From the NCBI RefSeq assembly GCF_002866025.1, contig NZ_LNDE01000002.1:124001-188000 (forward strand): a stretch of DNA of 64,000 nt, written 5' to 3'. Positions 33,416 to 43,206 of this stretch are shown here, piece by piece. The translations under genes and the position numbers were made by a program. The first letter of the stretch is position 1; every line of letters starts with the position of its first letter. The notes beneath the pieces are model-generated. The model saw only the letters and a program-made list of their open reading frames with translations. It did no database searches and was not told where the DNA came from. Source of the DNA: Thermotoga sp. KOL6 (GTDB lineage: Bacteria; Thermotogota; Thermotogae; Thermotogales; Thermotogaceae).

Positions 33416-34537
33416 ATGCTTTTTTTAACTAACACACTTCGCTCAATGGGGACCATGAGTTTTAATCTGTTGATACAGCTTCGCATGAAGGAAATCGGGG
33501 CAACGCTTTTTTTGATAGGTCTCCTTTCCAGTCTTCGAGGGGCTGTTGGTACCTTTTCAAATCTCTTCTGGGGAAGAATATCCGATAAAACAGGTCGTAG
33601 GAAGCCTTTTCTTATTTCGAGTCTGGTTCTGGCTTCTGCATTTTATCCGTTGTATGCAGTCATAAATAGTCCGCTTTCTATCCTAATAATCTCTATGGTA
33701 ATTGCTTTTTTCAACGGAATGTATCCTCCTGCAGCTATGGCACTCAGTAGTACCAAAAAAAGAATGGCACTTGGTTTTTCTCTCTACAATTCTTCAAACT
33801 CATTGGGGATGCTTTTGAGCAGGCTCTCTATAGGTTTTCTACTTATCTTCATCGATTTAAAAATGGCTTTTGTTTTCTTTTCGATTGTTATAGCCGTTGC
33901 GGTGATTCCCATTCTTATGTTGAAAGAAAAGAAATTGGAGAAAAAGAGAGAAGAGAAACATTTTAAGAGACTCGTTCTCGAAAATGGAACATGGGCTGTA
34001 TACGTCGGCAGCCTTCTGAGGCAAATGGGAACCTCCGGATCTATGTCTTTGATAGCAGTTTATTTGAACGATACCTTCCATTTTGATGCTTCAACAATAG
34101 GGTTCATAACATCGGTAAATCCGCTCATTCAGATACCCTCTCATTTTTTATTCGGTAGATTGTCAGAGAAAATCGATCCGAAAATAGTGAGCGCTTTGGG
34201 GATTTTTTTATCAGCGCTGACTCCATTTTTAATGATGGTTCCTGAACGATGGGCTCCTGTTCTCGCTTATGCCACCTTAGGTACAAGTTTTGGGGCTTTC
34301 ATCAACGGTACCAACAATTTTTTGGGAAGAAGGTTCCATTATCTCCAAAGAGGACAGGCCCTTGGCCTTCTCAGCTCGGCAAGGTTCTTTGGTGCTACCG
34401 TTGGACCTCTTTTGGCGGGTATTCTCGCGGAGAAATCCTATGATCTCATGTTTTCAGTACTAGGAAGTGTGATACTCTTAGGAGGTCTTGTGGTATTATT
34501 TTTTACAAGAAGCGGGGAGAGATCCCCCGCCTCATAA
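33416..34537 (+). CDS. MFS transporter
   Basis: 373 residues, about 11-12 membrane helices. The inter-helix 2/3 signature is FWGRISDKTGRRKPFL (about 57-72); a basic loop (KEKKLEKKREEKHF) separates the halves, and FGRLSEKIDPKIV is the matching motif in the second half. Substrate unknown; shape and length suggest sugar or drug efflux. ATG behind GGGAGGAGACTT. A palindromic operator lies just upstream, so expression is probably inducible. The stop meets the convergent HTH gene; a short GCGGGG/CCCCGC stem lies at the junction. Confidence 0.85.
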   Translation: MLFLTNTLRSMGTMSFNLLIQLRMKEIGATLFLIGLLSSLRGAVGTFSNLFWGRISDKTGRRKPFLISSLVLASAFYPLYAVINSPLSILIISMVIAFFNGMYPPAAMALSSTKKRMALGFSLYNSSNSLGMLLSRLSIGFLLIFIDLKMAFVFFSIVIAVAVIPILMLKEKKLEKKREEKHFKRLVLENGTWAVYVGSLLRQMGTSGSMSLIAVYLNDTFHFDASTIGFITSVNPLIQIPSHFLFGRLSEKIDPKIVSALGIFLSALTPFLMMVPERWAPVLAYATLGTSFGAFINGTNNFLGRRFHYLQRGQALGLLSSARFFGATVGPLLAGILAEKSYDLMFSVLGSVILLGGLVVLFFTRSGERSPAS

Positions 34538-34960
34538 TTTCTGGATGATGGACTCCAATTTCTGTTTAATTTCTTCAAGTTCTTTTTTGATCACTTGGAG
34601 TTTTTCACTCTCAGAAATCGACATGCCTTCCCCTATGATTCCTTCTACGTTCAATCTTCCTTCTTTAAGCAATTCATAGGTTTCGTTTACGAGCTTCCCA
34701 GCTTTGGTATCTCCTTTAACGTGTTCTCTAATAGTTGCTTCAGTTCTTCCAAGTTCTTCAGCGATCTCAGATGCGGTCATTCCTGCTTTCGCTCTTGCAA
34801 GCGCACCGGATGCCACTGCCAAGCTGTCTACCCATGTGAGTCTTTCAGAAGAATTGCGGATCTCTTCTAGTACCTCTTTTCTGAAAAGAGTTCCAACGAG
34901 CAAAGCAACTTCGAGTCGATGGATTTCCTCTTTAGTCACCGGATTGAAATTAAGCTTCAT
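34532..34960 (-). CDS. HTH DNA-binding protein paired with the KaiC-like ATPase
   Basis: 142 residues, all-helical. A helix-turn-helix is visible at about residues 60-85 ([24 protein letters not shown]), preceded by a conserved-looking N-terminal helical region and followed by a C-terminal coiled coil ([22 protein letters not shown]). The ATG at 34960 lies inside the end of the kaiC-like gene (11-base overlap) behind GGGGGGTGAAAAAG. The tight coupling indicates the two proteins work together; targets unknown. Confidence 0.78.
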   Translation of the reverse strand: MKLNFNPVTKEEIHRLEVALLVGTLFRKEVLEEIRNSSERLTWVDSLAVASGALARAKAGMTASEIAEELGRTEATIREHVKGDTKAGKLVNETYELLKEGRLNVEGIIGEGMSISESEKLQVIKKELEEIKQKLESIIQKL

Positions 34961-35684
34961 CTTTTTCACCCCCCTCTGAAAGATGTATTACGATTCCTTT
35001 GTTGGTGATCTCGAAGGGATGCCTTTTCATAGAATGTGATGTTCCTCTCATTTTCCATACGATCAAACTTCTTTTGAGTTCACCATCTATCTCGTCTAAA
35101 TCGAGTCTTATGATACCGTCCACACCGTGTTCAACGCCAGGGCCTCCAAATCCCTTTTCCGTAACCGATACTTGACTTACAAAAAGCGAAGTACAACCAA
35201 GACCGGAAAGGATTCTTTTGAGTTGGAATATCACACTTCTTGCCATCGCTGGTTTCGTTATGTAAAGAGTTGTAACAGAATCTATAACCACTCGCTTTGC
35301 CTGTATATCTTTTATTGCTCTTCTCAAAACCTCAGCGAGTTCTCTTACGTCGTCTATATCCCTCACAACATACAGCTCTTTTTCTGCATACTCACCGATT
35401 CCACCAGTAAAAGCATCCACTATGACAAATTTTCCTTCCTTTTCAAAAGGTGTTACATTCCAACCAAATTCTTCCATATTTTTCTTTACTTGAACGGGAT
35501 GCTCTTCAAGAGCAACGTAAATGCCTGGTTCTCCTATCTGAAGCCCATTCCAAAGGAATTGCTGAGAAAAGATGGTCTTACCTGTTCCAGGTCCCCCTGA
35601 AAGGAGAACAATATTTCTTTCAGGTATTCCTCCATGGAGAATTTCATCCATACCTGGGATACCCGTTTTTACCCTTTTGATCAT
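34950..35684 (-). CDS. single-domain KaiC-like RecA-superfamily ATPase
   Basis: 244 residues with one KaiC domain (cyanobacterial KaiC has two). Walker A GGPGTGKT at about 30-37, the paired catalytic Glu in YVALEEHP (about 56-63), Walker [12 protein letters not shown], and the Gln/Ser-containing [12 protein letters not shown]. Similar proteins are widespread in archaea and thermophilic bacteria and act in signalling rather than circadian timing as far as is known. SD GAGGGGGTGGGAAA-ATG. No KaiA or KaiB gene is nearby. Confidence 0.88.
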   Translation of the reverse strand: MIKRVKTGIPGMDEILHGGIPERNIVLLSGGPGTGKTIFSQQFLWNGLQIGEPGIYVALEEHPVQVKKNMEEFGWNVTPFEKEGKFVIVDAFTGGIGEYAEKELYVVRDIDDVRELAEVLRRAIKDIQAKRVVIDSVTTLYITKPAMARSVIFQLKRILSGLGCTSLFVSQVSVTEKGFGGPGVEHGVDGIIRLDLDEIDGELKRSLIVWKMRGTSHSMKRHPFEITNKGIVIHLSEGGEKDEA

Positions 35685-35784
35685 TTTCCCACCCCCTCTA
35701 TGATTTTTAGCAGAGATATATTAAGATCGATAAACAAAAAACTTACAATTAAATTAACATCACCATAACAAATGAATTTTTCTT

Positions 35785-35813
35785 CTGATTTTTTTATATT
35801 TATGCTGTATAAT
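35785..35813 (+). promoter_or_regulatory. candidate promoter of argR
   Basis: CTGATT (35785-35790), 17-base spacer, TATAAT (35808-35813), with the argR ribosome site at 35840. I found no convincing 18-bp ARG box overlapping it. Confidence 0.55.
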
Positions 35814-35853
35814 TGTATGTGCTTTCAATATTGAAGAACGGAGGTGATTGGTC

Positions 35854-36312
35854 TTGAAAGTGTCAAAAAAAAGAAGACAAGAATTGATAAAAAAGATAAT
35901 ACACGAAAAGAAAATAAGCAATCAATTTCAAATCGTAGAGGAGCTGAAAAAGTATGGAATAAGGGCCGTTCAACCAACCATAGCTCGTGATCTAAAAGAA
36001 ATCGGAGCGGTGAAAATTATGGATGAAAACGGGCATTACGTTTATAGACTCTTGGATGAAACGCCCGTTATCGATCCCTGGAAAGAATTGAAAAGAAATT
36101 TCAAGTCCTTCGTTGAGAGTATAGATAAAGCGGGAAATTTGATCGTTATAAAGACTATACCAGGAACTGCCAGTGGTATAGCCCGAGTCATCGATAGACT
36201 TGACATTGATGAAATTGTGGGAACGCTTGCAGGTGATGATACAATATTTGTTGCTGTGAGGGATACTGAAAGCTGTGAAAAGATCGTTGAAAAGCTTTCT
36301 TCTATACTTTGA
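35854..36312 (+). CDS. argR: arginine repressor ArgR
   Basis: 152 residues. N-terminal winged helix (KKRRQELIKKIIHEKKISNQFQIVEEL, then VQPTIARDLKEIGAVKI with the recognition helix), linker, and C-terminal oligomerisation/arginine-binding domain (GTASGIARVIDRLDIDEIVGTLAGDDTIFV with the Gly-Asp-Asp motif). The TTG at 35854 stands six bases after GGAGGTGA; the TTG at 35848 would lie directly on that site. Arginine and lysine-type genes elsewhere are the expected targets. The 3' end overlaps the convergent RND gene by 11 bases. Confidence 0.93.
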   Translation: MKVSKKRRQELIKKIIHEKKISNQFQIVEELKKYGIRAVQPTIARDLKEIGAVKIMDENGHYVYRLLDETPVIDPWKELKRNFKSFVESIDKAGNLIVIKTIPGTASGIARVIDRLDIDEIVGTLAGDDTIFVAVRDTESCEKIVEKLSSIL

Positions 36313-39304
36313 TTTTTCTTCGGAACAATGAGTAAATCACCGGTATTACAAACAGTGTGAACAGCATGGATATGAGCATTCCAAAGATCACAACCCATGA
36401 AATGGGAGATTCTATTTCGGCGCCTTCTCCATGGCTCAAGGCTGTTGGAAGCAACGCCACAATGGTAGTGAAGGTGGTCATTAATATGGGTCTAAGCCTT
36501 CCTTGTGCTCCTTCCAAAATAGATTCTTTCAAATCTTTATCTTTTCTTATTTGCTCGATTCTAGTAAGCATAACGATTGCGTTGTTAACAACAGTTCCAG
36601 ATAGTGTTAAAAGACCGACAAGAACGGGTACATCCAGCGAGTAATTGTTTATCAAAACAGCAAAGGCTACACCAACGATTGCGAAGGGAACGGTGAGGAA
36701 AATGACGAATGGTAGAACGAAAGATTCGAACTGAGCCGCAAGGATCATGTATACAAGAGAAATCGCTATGTAAACAACTGAACGAAGCTCAGAAAGCGCT
36801 TCATCCATGAAAATTTTTTGTCCTGAAAGATCTACTTTCACTCCTGAAAGGTCCAGTTTTTCTAGAGTTTCTTCTACTTTCTTTGATATGTTTCCAAGCG
36901 ACCCTTCTGCTATCACCACATCCACGTAAGCAACTCTTTCACCGTCTGAATGATCTATCACCGAGGGAATGTCTCGTTGAGAAATGCTTGCGATTGTTCC
37001 GAGAGGAACATCACCTTTCAAGCCTCCAAGAGGTATTTTGGGCAAATATTCCACCGTGAGAGATTCGCTTTTTCTTAAGATTATGGGTAATGTTCCTTCA
37101 GATGTTTTCAAAGTTCCCAGAGTCTTTCCGAGAAGGTACGTTTGCAGATCCAGGAATACCTGACCAGCTACCACACCGTTCATAAGCGCTTTATTTCTAT
37201 CGATTTCGATGTGCATTACATTCTTTTTATATGAATCTCTGATCTGAACCTTTTCGATTTCTGGAATGGCTTTCAGTGAGTTGTAAATTTCTTCGGCTTT
37301 CCTTTGGATTACTTCCAAATTATCTCCTCTCACCTCGATTGTTATAGGATATCCGAGGATCTCGTAAATCTGTTGGGATTGTTCCAAAACTTCTACCTTC
37401 GCGCCAGAAATATTAAGCGAAGATATGTCTTTTTTCAGTCTCTCTCTATTTCGACCGAACTCTTTTCTGCTACCTCCTAGATTCACCATGATTCGAGCTT
37501 CATTCTGCCCTCTTCCCATCAATTGGGAATATTCACTCGTCACACCTATTTCCGAATAAAAAGATGTTATGTTGTAATCCAATCGATATGTATTCAGGTA
37601 GTCCTCTATCACTCGGACTGCTTCTGCTGTTTTCTTATAAGAAGCTTGGGGGGGGAGTTTCATATCAATTACAACAAGATTCGTTTGAAAGGTCGGAATG
37701 AAACCCAGTGGTTTTGAAAGAAGAAACATTGCAGATATGATCACAAGAGCAATTGCAACAGTGAGAACGATACTTTTTCGCTCCAAACACCACTCCAGTG
37801 CTTTTCTGTACGATCTTTGAAGTTTCTCGGTCATTCTGCCCTTTTTCGGCTTTATCCAACGTGTGCCAGCTGGAACGATGACCGTTGACACAAAGAGTGA
37901 AGAAAAGAGGGCCAACGCAAAGGCAAGCGCGAAGTACTTGAACAATCTAACCACGAAGCCAGTAAAGAAGACAACGGGAAGGAATACGGATACGGTAGTC
38001 AGAGTAGATGCCAGTATGGCGACCCATACTTCGCTAGTTCCTTCCCTAGCAGCATCGGGGATAGGTTTTCCCTGGGAACGGTGTCTGTAAATGTTTTCGA
38101 ACACAACAATCGAGTTATCCACCAACATCCCCAATGCCATTATTAATCCGCCGAGCGTCAGTGTATCTAGGTTGATTCCGAAAGCGTACAGAAAGACAAA
38201 AGTTACCGTCAAAGAGAGAGGTATAGAAAAAGAGGTGACGAATGTGGAGGTGAAATCTTTAAGGAATATCAAAACCACGATAAAAGCAGCAATAAAGCCA
38301 TAAAACAGATTTTTGAGGAGATTGTCTATAGCTCTTTCCGTATAATAGGCTTGATTCACAGCTTCGACATAATTTATGCCGGAATTTTTCAAGATCTTTT
38401 TTATTTCTCGTACAGTTTTAACCGTGTTCGCACCACTTCTTTTATATACTGCGACGAGAGATGCTTTTTTTCCGTTGACCCTGATTTCTCCTTGAACGTT
38501 TTCTTCTGTTATCTTGACATCTGCTATGTTTTTTAAACGAACGGGGACGAGTAATTTGGGAATATCTCCTCTCAACAGAGACTGGTATTTCACTCCTCTG
38601 AACCCAACGATAGTGTTTTTCAAATCTTCTAAGCTTTTAAAACGACCGTCCACGGACACTGGATAGATATTTCCTTCACTGTCTTCTACATAACCAAAAG
38701 GATAAACCAAGTTTCCAGAGAGAAGAGTTTCTATAAGTGATGGATCTACATCCAACTTCTTTATTTTTTCATGGTTCAGAACGATTTCAACGACTTTCCT
38801 AGGTTTTCCCAACTCTTCCACACTGGCAACGTCGGACAATCTTCTTATATGTGAGACAACTTCTTCGTAGTTTTCTTCAGTTGAGAAGGCGTACACTGGT
38901 AGCAAAGATGGATCAAATTCAACTACTATTGGTTTCACGCCTTCCGGGAGCTCTCTTGCTGCAAGGTCTATGTATCGAGAGAGTCTGCCTACTGCGTCAG
39001 AAGTTTTCACGTTCCAGTTGAACTCCACAATTATGAACGAAACAGAATCCATAGACATGGAAGTAAACCTTCTAACCCCTGGTGTAGAGGAGATGTACTT
39101 TTCGAGAGGGATTGTTACGAGTTCTTCTACTTCCTCCGTCCCTGCTCCCATGTACGTGGTTATAACGACGGCATACGGATATTCGATCTGCGGTAGGAGA
39201 TCTAACTTCAGGTGTTGAAAAGATATAATCCCTAAGAATACAACAGCGGTTAGTAACATCAGGATGGCAATAGGTCTCTTTGATGATGCTTCTGCTAGTT
39301 TCAT
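36302..39304 (-). CDS. RND-superfamily efflux transporter (AcrB-like)
   Basis: 1000 residues with the RND plan: one helix, a large periplasmic loop, six helices, a second helix and loop, then five to six helices. Helix 4 reads GGLIMALGMLVDNSIVVFENI: the first proton-relay Asp of AcrB is present while the second is Asn. The C-terminal half has GTVVNNAIVML and GAQGRLRPILMTT. No membrane-fusion protein or TolC-like gene adjoins it, so partners lie elsewhere or it works alone. ATG behind GGGAGGG; a TATAAT lies at 39334-39329 on this strand. Confidence 0.9.
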   Translation of the reverse strand: MKLAEASSKRPIAILMLLTAVVFLGIISFQHLKLDLLPQIEYPYAVVITTYMGAGTEEVEELVTIPLEKYISSTPGVRRFTSMSMDSVSFIIVEFNWNVKTSDAVGRLSRYIDLAARELPEGVKPIVVEFDPSLLPVYAFSTEENYEEVVSHIRRLSDVASVEELGKPRKVVEIVLNHEKIKKLDVDPSLIETLLSGNLVYPFGYVEDSEGNIYPVSVDGRFKSLEDLKNTIVGFRGVKYQSLLRGDIPKLLVPVRLKNIADVKITEENVQGEIRVNGKKASLVAVYKRSGANTVKTVREIKKILKNSGINYVEAVNQAYYTERAIDNLLKNLFYGFIAAFIVVLIFLKDFTSTFVTSFSIPLSLTVTFVFLYAFGINLDTLTLGGLIMALGMLVDNSIVVFENIYRHRSQGKPIPDAAREGTSEVWVAILASTLTTVSVFLPVVFFTGFVVRLFKYFALAFALALFSSLFVSTVIVPAGTRWIKPKKGRMTEKLQRSYRKALEWCLERKSIVLTVAIALVIISAMFLLSKPLGFIPTFQTNLVVIDMKLPPQASYKKTAEAVRVIEDYLNTYRLDYNITSFYSEIGVTSEYSQLMGRGQNEARIMVNLGGSRKEFGRNRERLKKDISSLNISGAKVEVLEQSQQIYEILGYPITIEVRGDNLEVIQRKAEEIYNSLKAIPEIEKVQIRDSYKKNVMHIEIDRNKALMNGVVAGQVFLDLQTYLLGKTLGTLKTSEGTLPIILRKSESLTVEYLPKIPLGGLKGDVPLGTIASISQRDIPSVIDHSDGERVAYVDVVIAEGSLGNISKKVEETLEKLDLSGVKVDLSGQKIFMDEALSELRSVVYIAISLVYMILAAQFESFVLPFVIFLTVPFAIVGVAFAVLINNYSLDVPVLVGLLTLSGTVVNNAIVMLTRIEQIRKDKDLKESILEGAQGRLRPILMTTFTTIVALLPTALSHGEGAEIESPISWVVIFGMLISMLFTLFVIPVIYSLFRRKIKV

Positions 39305-39469
39305 TTGTATCCCTCCCTAACGCAATTTATTATAGCTTATTTTTTTAGGAAAATGTTCTTGTCATTCATACATTTCGTTTGCTATACAATATTATTACAT
39401 ATACATTACCATACACAAAATGGTCTTTTTATCATATTTTTATCTATTAACCAATTTGAATCCTAACAC

Positions 39470-39498
39470 TTGACATATTACCCAGAGCTTTCTATAAT
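39470..39498 (+). promoter_or_regulatory. consensus sigma-A promoter of dnaK
   Basis: TTGACA (39470-39475), exactly 17 bases, TATAAT (39493-39498): a perfect match to both hexamers. No CIRCE (TTAGCACTC-N9-GAGTGCTAA) element is present in the 227-base gap. Confidence 0.85.
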
Positions 39499-39531
39499 TT
39501 TCCACGGAAAGACCGATAAGGAGGTGGAAAA

Positions 39532-41322
39532 ATGGCAGAAAAGAAAGAATTTGTTGTTGGAATAGACCTCGGAACGACTAATTCTGTCATAGCTTGGATG
39601 AAACCGGATGGAACGGTTGAGGTGATACCCAACGCGGAGGGTAGTAGAATAACACCATCTGTTGTTGCTTTTACTAAAAGTGGAGAAATTCTCGTTGGTG
39701 AACCTGCCAAGAGGCAAATGATACTCAATCCCGAGCGGACAATAAAATCCATAAAGAGAAAAATGGGAACCGATTACAGAGTTAGAATAGATGACAAAGA
39801 ATATACTCCGCAAGAAATCAGTGCATTCATTTTGAAAAAGCTCAAAAAAGACGCTGAGGCGTATTTGGGTGGGGAAATAAAGAAAGCAGTCATCACATGT
39901 CCTGCATACTTCAACGATGCTCAAAGACAGGCAACAAAAGAAGCAGGAATCATAGCGGGACTTGAAGTTTTGAGAATCATCAACGAACCAACAGCGGCGG
40001 CTCTCGCGTACGGTTTGGATAAGGCTGGTAAAGAACAGAAAGTCTTGGTTTATGATCTCGGAGGAGGAACTTTCGATGTTTCAATACTTGAAATAGGTGA
40101 TGGAGTGATCGAGGTTATCGCAACCGCTGGTAATAATCATCTTGGTGGAGATGATTTCGACCAGAGACTCATAGATTGGATGGCTGAGGAGTTTAAAAAG
40201 CAACACGGAATAGATCTCAGAGAGGACAGGCAAGCTCTTCAGAGATTGAGAGATGCAGCCGAAAAGGCTAAGATAGAACTCTCGACGAAGATGGAGACAG
40301 ATGTTAGTCTTCCGTTCATAGCAGTTTCTCCAAGTGGTCAACCTTTACACCTCGAGATGAGAATCACAAGGTCCTTGTTTGAATCGCTCACCAGAGATCT
40401 CGTTGAAATGACTCGTGGGCCTATAGAACAAGCACTAAACGATGCTAAGCTTTCGCCAAAGGATATAGACGAGATCATACTGGTTGGTGGAATGACGAGA
40501 GTCCCAATGGTTCAAAGGTTTATAAAGGAGATCTTTGGGAAAGAACCCAATAAGAGTGTTAATCCGGATGAGGCTGTTGCGATCGGAGCAGCAATACAAG
40601 CAGCCATACTGGCAGGAACGGAGGGGGCCAAGGGAAGGGACATTGTTCTTGTAGATGTCACACCACTCACCCTTGGGATAGAAGTCAAAGGAGGTCTCTT
40701 TGAACCGATCATACCAAGAAATACCAAGATACCTGTAAGGAAAAGTAAGATCTTCACGACTGTCGAGGACGGTCAAACAGAGGTGGAAATCAGAGTTTAT
40801 CAGGGAGAAAGACCTATTGCGAGAGAAAATATTTTCCTTGGAAGCTTCAAACTCGTGGGAATACCACCTGCACCGAGAGGGGTACCTCAGATAGAGGTGA
40901 CATTCGACATAGACAGCGATGGTATTGTTCACGTGTCTGCAAAGGATCTGGGTTCTGGAAAAGAGCAATCTATGGTTGTCACCGGTAGACACAAACTCTC
41001 GGAGGAAGACATAAAGAGAATGATAGAGGATGCTAAGAGGTACGAAGAACAAGACAGGCGCATCAAAGAGGAAATCGAACTCAAGAATAAAGCAGACGAT
41101 CTCGCTTACAGTGTTGAAAAAACGTTGAGAGAGTACGGTGACAAAGTCCCCGTAGATCTCAGATCGAGATTGGAGAACATGATTAAAGAACTTCGGGATG
41201 CTATTAATAGAAACGACATTCCGAGAGTTAAAATGCTCTTCGATGACCTCCAGAAAGAAAGTATGAAGATAGGGGAGTATCTCTATAAATCCGCAACTGG
41301 TGGTGAATCATCGAATCAATAA
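39532..41322 (+). CDS. dnaK: molecular chaperone DnaK (Hsp70)
   Basis: 596 residues. ATP-dependent folding chaperone. Nucleotide domain: [13 protein letters not shown] (about 9-21), [12 protein letters not shown] and [13 protein letters not shown]; substrate domain from about 365 ([16 protein letters not shown]), then the helical lid ending in GGESSNQ. The sequence has the deletion typical of Gram-positive and thermophile DnaK in the first lobe. Neither grpE nor dnaJ is adjacent; hsp20 follows after 19 bases. Ribosome site AAGGAGGTGG. Confidence 0.97.
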   Translation: MAEKKEFVVGIDLGTTNSVIAWMKPDGTVEVIPNAEGSRITPSVVAFTKSGEILVGEPAKRQMILNPERTIKSIKRKMGTDYRVRIDDKEYTPQEISAFILKKLKKDAEAYLGGEIKKAVITCPAYFNDAQRQATKEAGIIAGLEVLRIINEPTAAALAYGLDKAGKEQKVLVYDLGGGTFDVSILEIGDGVIEVIATAGNNHLGGDDFDQRLIDWMAEEFKKQHGIDLREDRQALQRLRDAAEKAKIELSTKMETDVSLPFIAVSPSGQPLHLEMRITRSLFESLTRDLVEMTRGPIEQALNDAKLSPKDIDEIILVGGMTRVPMVQRFIKEIFGKEPNKSVNPDEAVAIGAAIQAAILAGTEGAKGRDIVLVDVTPLTLGIEVKGGLFEPIIPRNTKIPVRKSKIFTTVEDGQTEVEIRVYQGERPIARENIFLGSFKLVGIPPAPRGVPQIEVTFDIDSDGIVHVSAKDLGSGKEQSMVVTGRHKLSEEDIKRMIEDAKRYEEQDRRIKEEIELKNKADDLAYSVEKTLREYGDKVPVDLRSRLENMIKELRDAINRNDIPRVKMLFDDLQKESMKIGEYLYKSATGGESSNQ

Positions 41323-41341
41323 AAGAGGGGGAGGTGATACG

Positions 41342-41785
41342 ATGCTTCTCGGAAGAAGAGAGGATATATTCAAACCGTTCAGGGAACTCCAGAGGGAAAT
41401 AGACAGGCTCTTCGAAGATTTCTTCAGGAGTGACCTGAGGCCAGCTGCTGAGGCTTTTGCACCGGATATGGACGTGTACGAAACAGACGACGAAGTGGTG
41501 GTAGAAGTTGAGATTCCGGGTATAGATAGAAAGGATGTCAAAATAACGGTCGAAGAAAACATATTGAAAATTTCCGGTGAGAAAAAGGTCGAAAGGGAAC
41601 AGAAGGGGAAGAACTACTACTTCGTCGAAAGGAGCGCCGGGAAATTCGAAAGGGCAATAAGGTTACCAGACTATGTAGACGTGGAAAAGATCAAAGCAGA
41701 GTACAAGAATGGAGTCTTGACTATCAGAATACCGAAGAAAGAAGAGAGAAAGAAGAGAGTCATAGAAGTGGAAGTTCAAGAGTAA
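41342..41785 (+). CDS. small heat shock protein Hsp20
   Basis: 147 residues with an alpha-crystallin domain at about 35-140: DMDVYETDDEVVVEVEIPGIDRKDVKITVEE region, the AGKFERAIRLP loop, and the A-x-x-x-n-GVL motif in AEYKNGVLTIRIPK. The C-terminus lacks an obvious I-x-I/V tail motif beyond VIEVEV. Holdase that keeps unfolding proteins for DnaK, in one transcript with dnaK. The ATG at 41342 follows GGGGGAGGTGATACG; a longer frame overlaps dnaK and is rejected. Ends at a strong terminator. Confidence 0.93.
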   Translation: MLLGRREDIFKPFRELQREIDRLFEDFFRSDLRPAAEAFAPDMDVYETDDEVVVEVEIPGIDRKDVKITVEENILKISGEKKVEREQKGKNYYFVERSAGKFERAIRLPDYVDVEKIKAEYKNGVLTIRIPKKEERKKRVIEVEVQE

Positions 41786-41788
41786 GAT

Positions 41789-41816
41789 AAAGGGGAGCAA
41801 TCGCTCCCCTTTTTAA
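41789..41816. terminator. bidirectional terminator after hsp20
   Basis: AGGGGAGC (41791-41798), loop AATC, GCTCCCCT (41803-41810), T-run to 41814; A-run on the other side gives the minus-strand pduL-like gene a terminator too. Confidence 0.88.
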
Positions 41817-42403
41817 AATTCTACTATGTAAACAAAGTCCCCTGTGTTCAGCATGGCAGCATTCGCCTCATCGGTGTCAACGTGAAACTCCAATACAAAA
41901 TCTTCTCTTACCCTTATGAGAACATCGTCAAATATCAATTTTCTGTCACCGTTCTCGACGATCACTTTGACAATATCTTTATCTTTCACACCAAAATGTT
42001 CTGCATCTTTAGGGTGCATATGAATATGTCTCTTTGCAAGGATCACACCTTTTTCTTTCACCAGGATCCCGTTCGGTCCGATTATCACGATGCCGGGAGT
42101 GCCTTCGAGATCACCAGAATCTCTCACCGGAGGCCGAATTCCCAATCTGAAAGCATCTGTTCTTGAGATTTCAACCTGTGTTTCTTTTCTTACGGGTCCA
42201 AGTACCCTCACGTTCTCAATAGCACCTTTGGGCCCTACTATGGTAACAGTTTCTTTGGCAGCGTACTGACCTGGCTGTCTGAGATCTTTTATTGGTGTAA
42301 GTTCATAACCTTTACCGAATAACGCTTCAAGATCTTCTTTTGAGAGATGAACATGTCTGTTGCTCACTCCTACAATAATTCCTGGTTCTTTTTTTATCAA
42401 CAC
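41813..42403 (-). CDS. pduL: PduL-type phosphate acyltransferase
   Basis: About 196 residues. Interconverts acyl-CoA and acyl phosphate with zinc. Both PduL halves are seen: GVSNRHVHLSKEDLEALFG near the start and ILAKRHIHMHPKDAEHFGV near the middle, each with the His pairs that bind metal. No microcompartment genes are nearby and no encapsulation peptide is evident, so it may be the housekeeping acetyl-CoA/acetyl phosphate enzyme of acetate formation. Start uncertain: AAGGAGGTG precedes GTG (42403) and TTG (42400); an upstream ATG (42427) precedes that site. Confidence 0.87.
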   Translation of the reverse strand: MLIKKEPGIIVGVSNRHVHLSKEDLEALFGKGYELTPIKDLRQPGQYAAKETVTIVGPKGAIENVRVLGPVRKETQVEISRTDAFRLGIRPPVRDSGDLEGTPGIVIIGPNGILVKEKGVILAKRHIHMHPKDAEHFGVKDKDIVKVIVENGDRKLIFDDVLIRVREDFVLEFHVDTDEANAAMLNTGDFVYIVEF

Positions 42404-42480
42404 CTGCACCTCCTTTGGTTTATGCATTTATTCCAATCGATATAATTACACATCTTTATTTCTTTCTCGTTGAAAGTTAA

Positions 42481-43206
42481 TTAAAAAATGTATTTTATTC
42501 CTGCAATCACTATTGCAATGAACACTATCCATCTCACCCATTCCGATCCCTTCTTGATAGAAAGATTCGCTGCAAGCCAGGCACCTGTCATGTTGCCAAG
42601 AGCTAGTACAAACCCGTACAGAAAGTTCACCTTTCCGTTGAGTATAAAAATCACAAGCGCTATCAAGTTGTAAGATGCCACGATGAAAACTTTTATGGCG
42701 TTGGTTTTTACCAGTTCGTATCCAAGAAGTAGGGTGATAGCCGGCATGAGGAGGAATCCTACTCCTGCTTGTATGAAGCCGCCGTATACACCTATCAAAA
42801 AGAAAGCGATGTATATCAACATCCAATTTCTCTTTGTTTCTCTATCCTCCACCCATATTCTTGGTTTCCATATGAGAGATATCGCCATGATAAGGAATAT
42901 CACACCCACGATTTTTTGAAGGAGATCTTTGTTTATTTGGACGGCTATGCTACTCCCCAATAGGGCCCCTCCAATAGCTGGTATGGACACAAGAAAAGCC
43001 TCATTCATTTTCAGCATCTTTTTGGCTTTGAACCTTTCAATGGCAACAAGGTTTTGTAAGATTATGGCGATTCTGTTTGTACCGTTTGCTACGTCAATAC
43101 TAAGCCCCAATGCGGTGAGTATCGGAAGAGTGATCATCGATCCTCCGCCTGCCATTACGTTTAGAAAGCCTGCCAAGATACCTCCAAGAAAAGCAAAAAA
43201 TAACAT
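42481..43206 (-). CDS. TauE/SafE-family permease (UPF0721)
   Basis: 241 residues, about eight membrane helices in two repeats: GFLNVMAGGGSMITLPILTALG near the start and GGFIQAGVGFLLMPAITLLLG in the second half are the duplicated family signatures. Members move sulfur-containing anions or organic acids (sulfite, sulfoacetate, taurine-related); substrate not assignable. ATG behind GGAGGTGACCACGA. The pduL-like gene follows about 80 bases downstream on the same strand, so both may be co-transcribed. Confidence 0.87.
   Translation of the reverse strand: MLFFAFLGGILAGFLNVMAGGGSMITLPILTALGLSIDVANGTNRIAIILQNLVAIERFKAKKMLKMNEAFLVSIPAIGGALLGSSIAVQINKDLLQKIVGVIFLIMAISLIWKPRIWVEDRETKRNWMLIYIAFFLIGVYGGFIQAGVGFLLMPAITLLLGYELVKTNAIKVFIVASYNLIALVIFILNGKVNFLYGFVLALGNMTGAWLAANLSIKKGSEWVRWIVFIAIVIAGIKYIF

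Noticed and set aside
35740-35853. ARG boxes in front of argR
   Set aside because: Only weak partial matches such as AATGAATTTTTC; no pair of convincing 18-bp palindromes.
39305-39531. CIRCE/HrcA element upstream of dnaK
   Set aside because: Searched by eye for TTAGCACTC or GAGTGCTAA halves; none present.
40435-41052. 205-codon open frame antisense to dnaK
   Set aside because: Shadow of a highly conserved gene; long antisense frames are common opposite dnaK because of codon bias.
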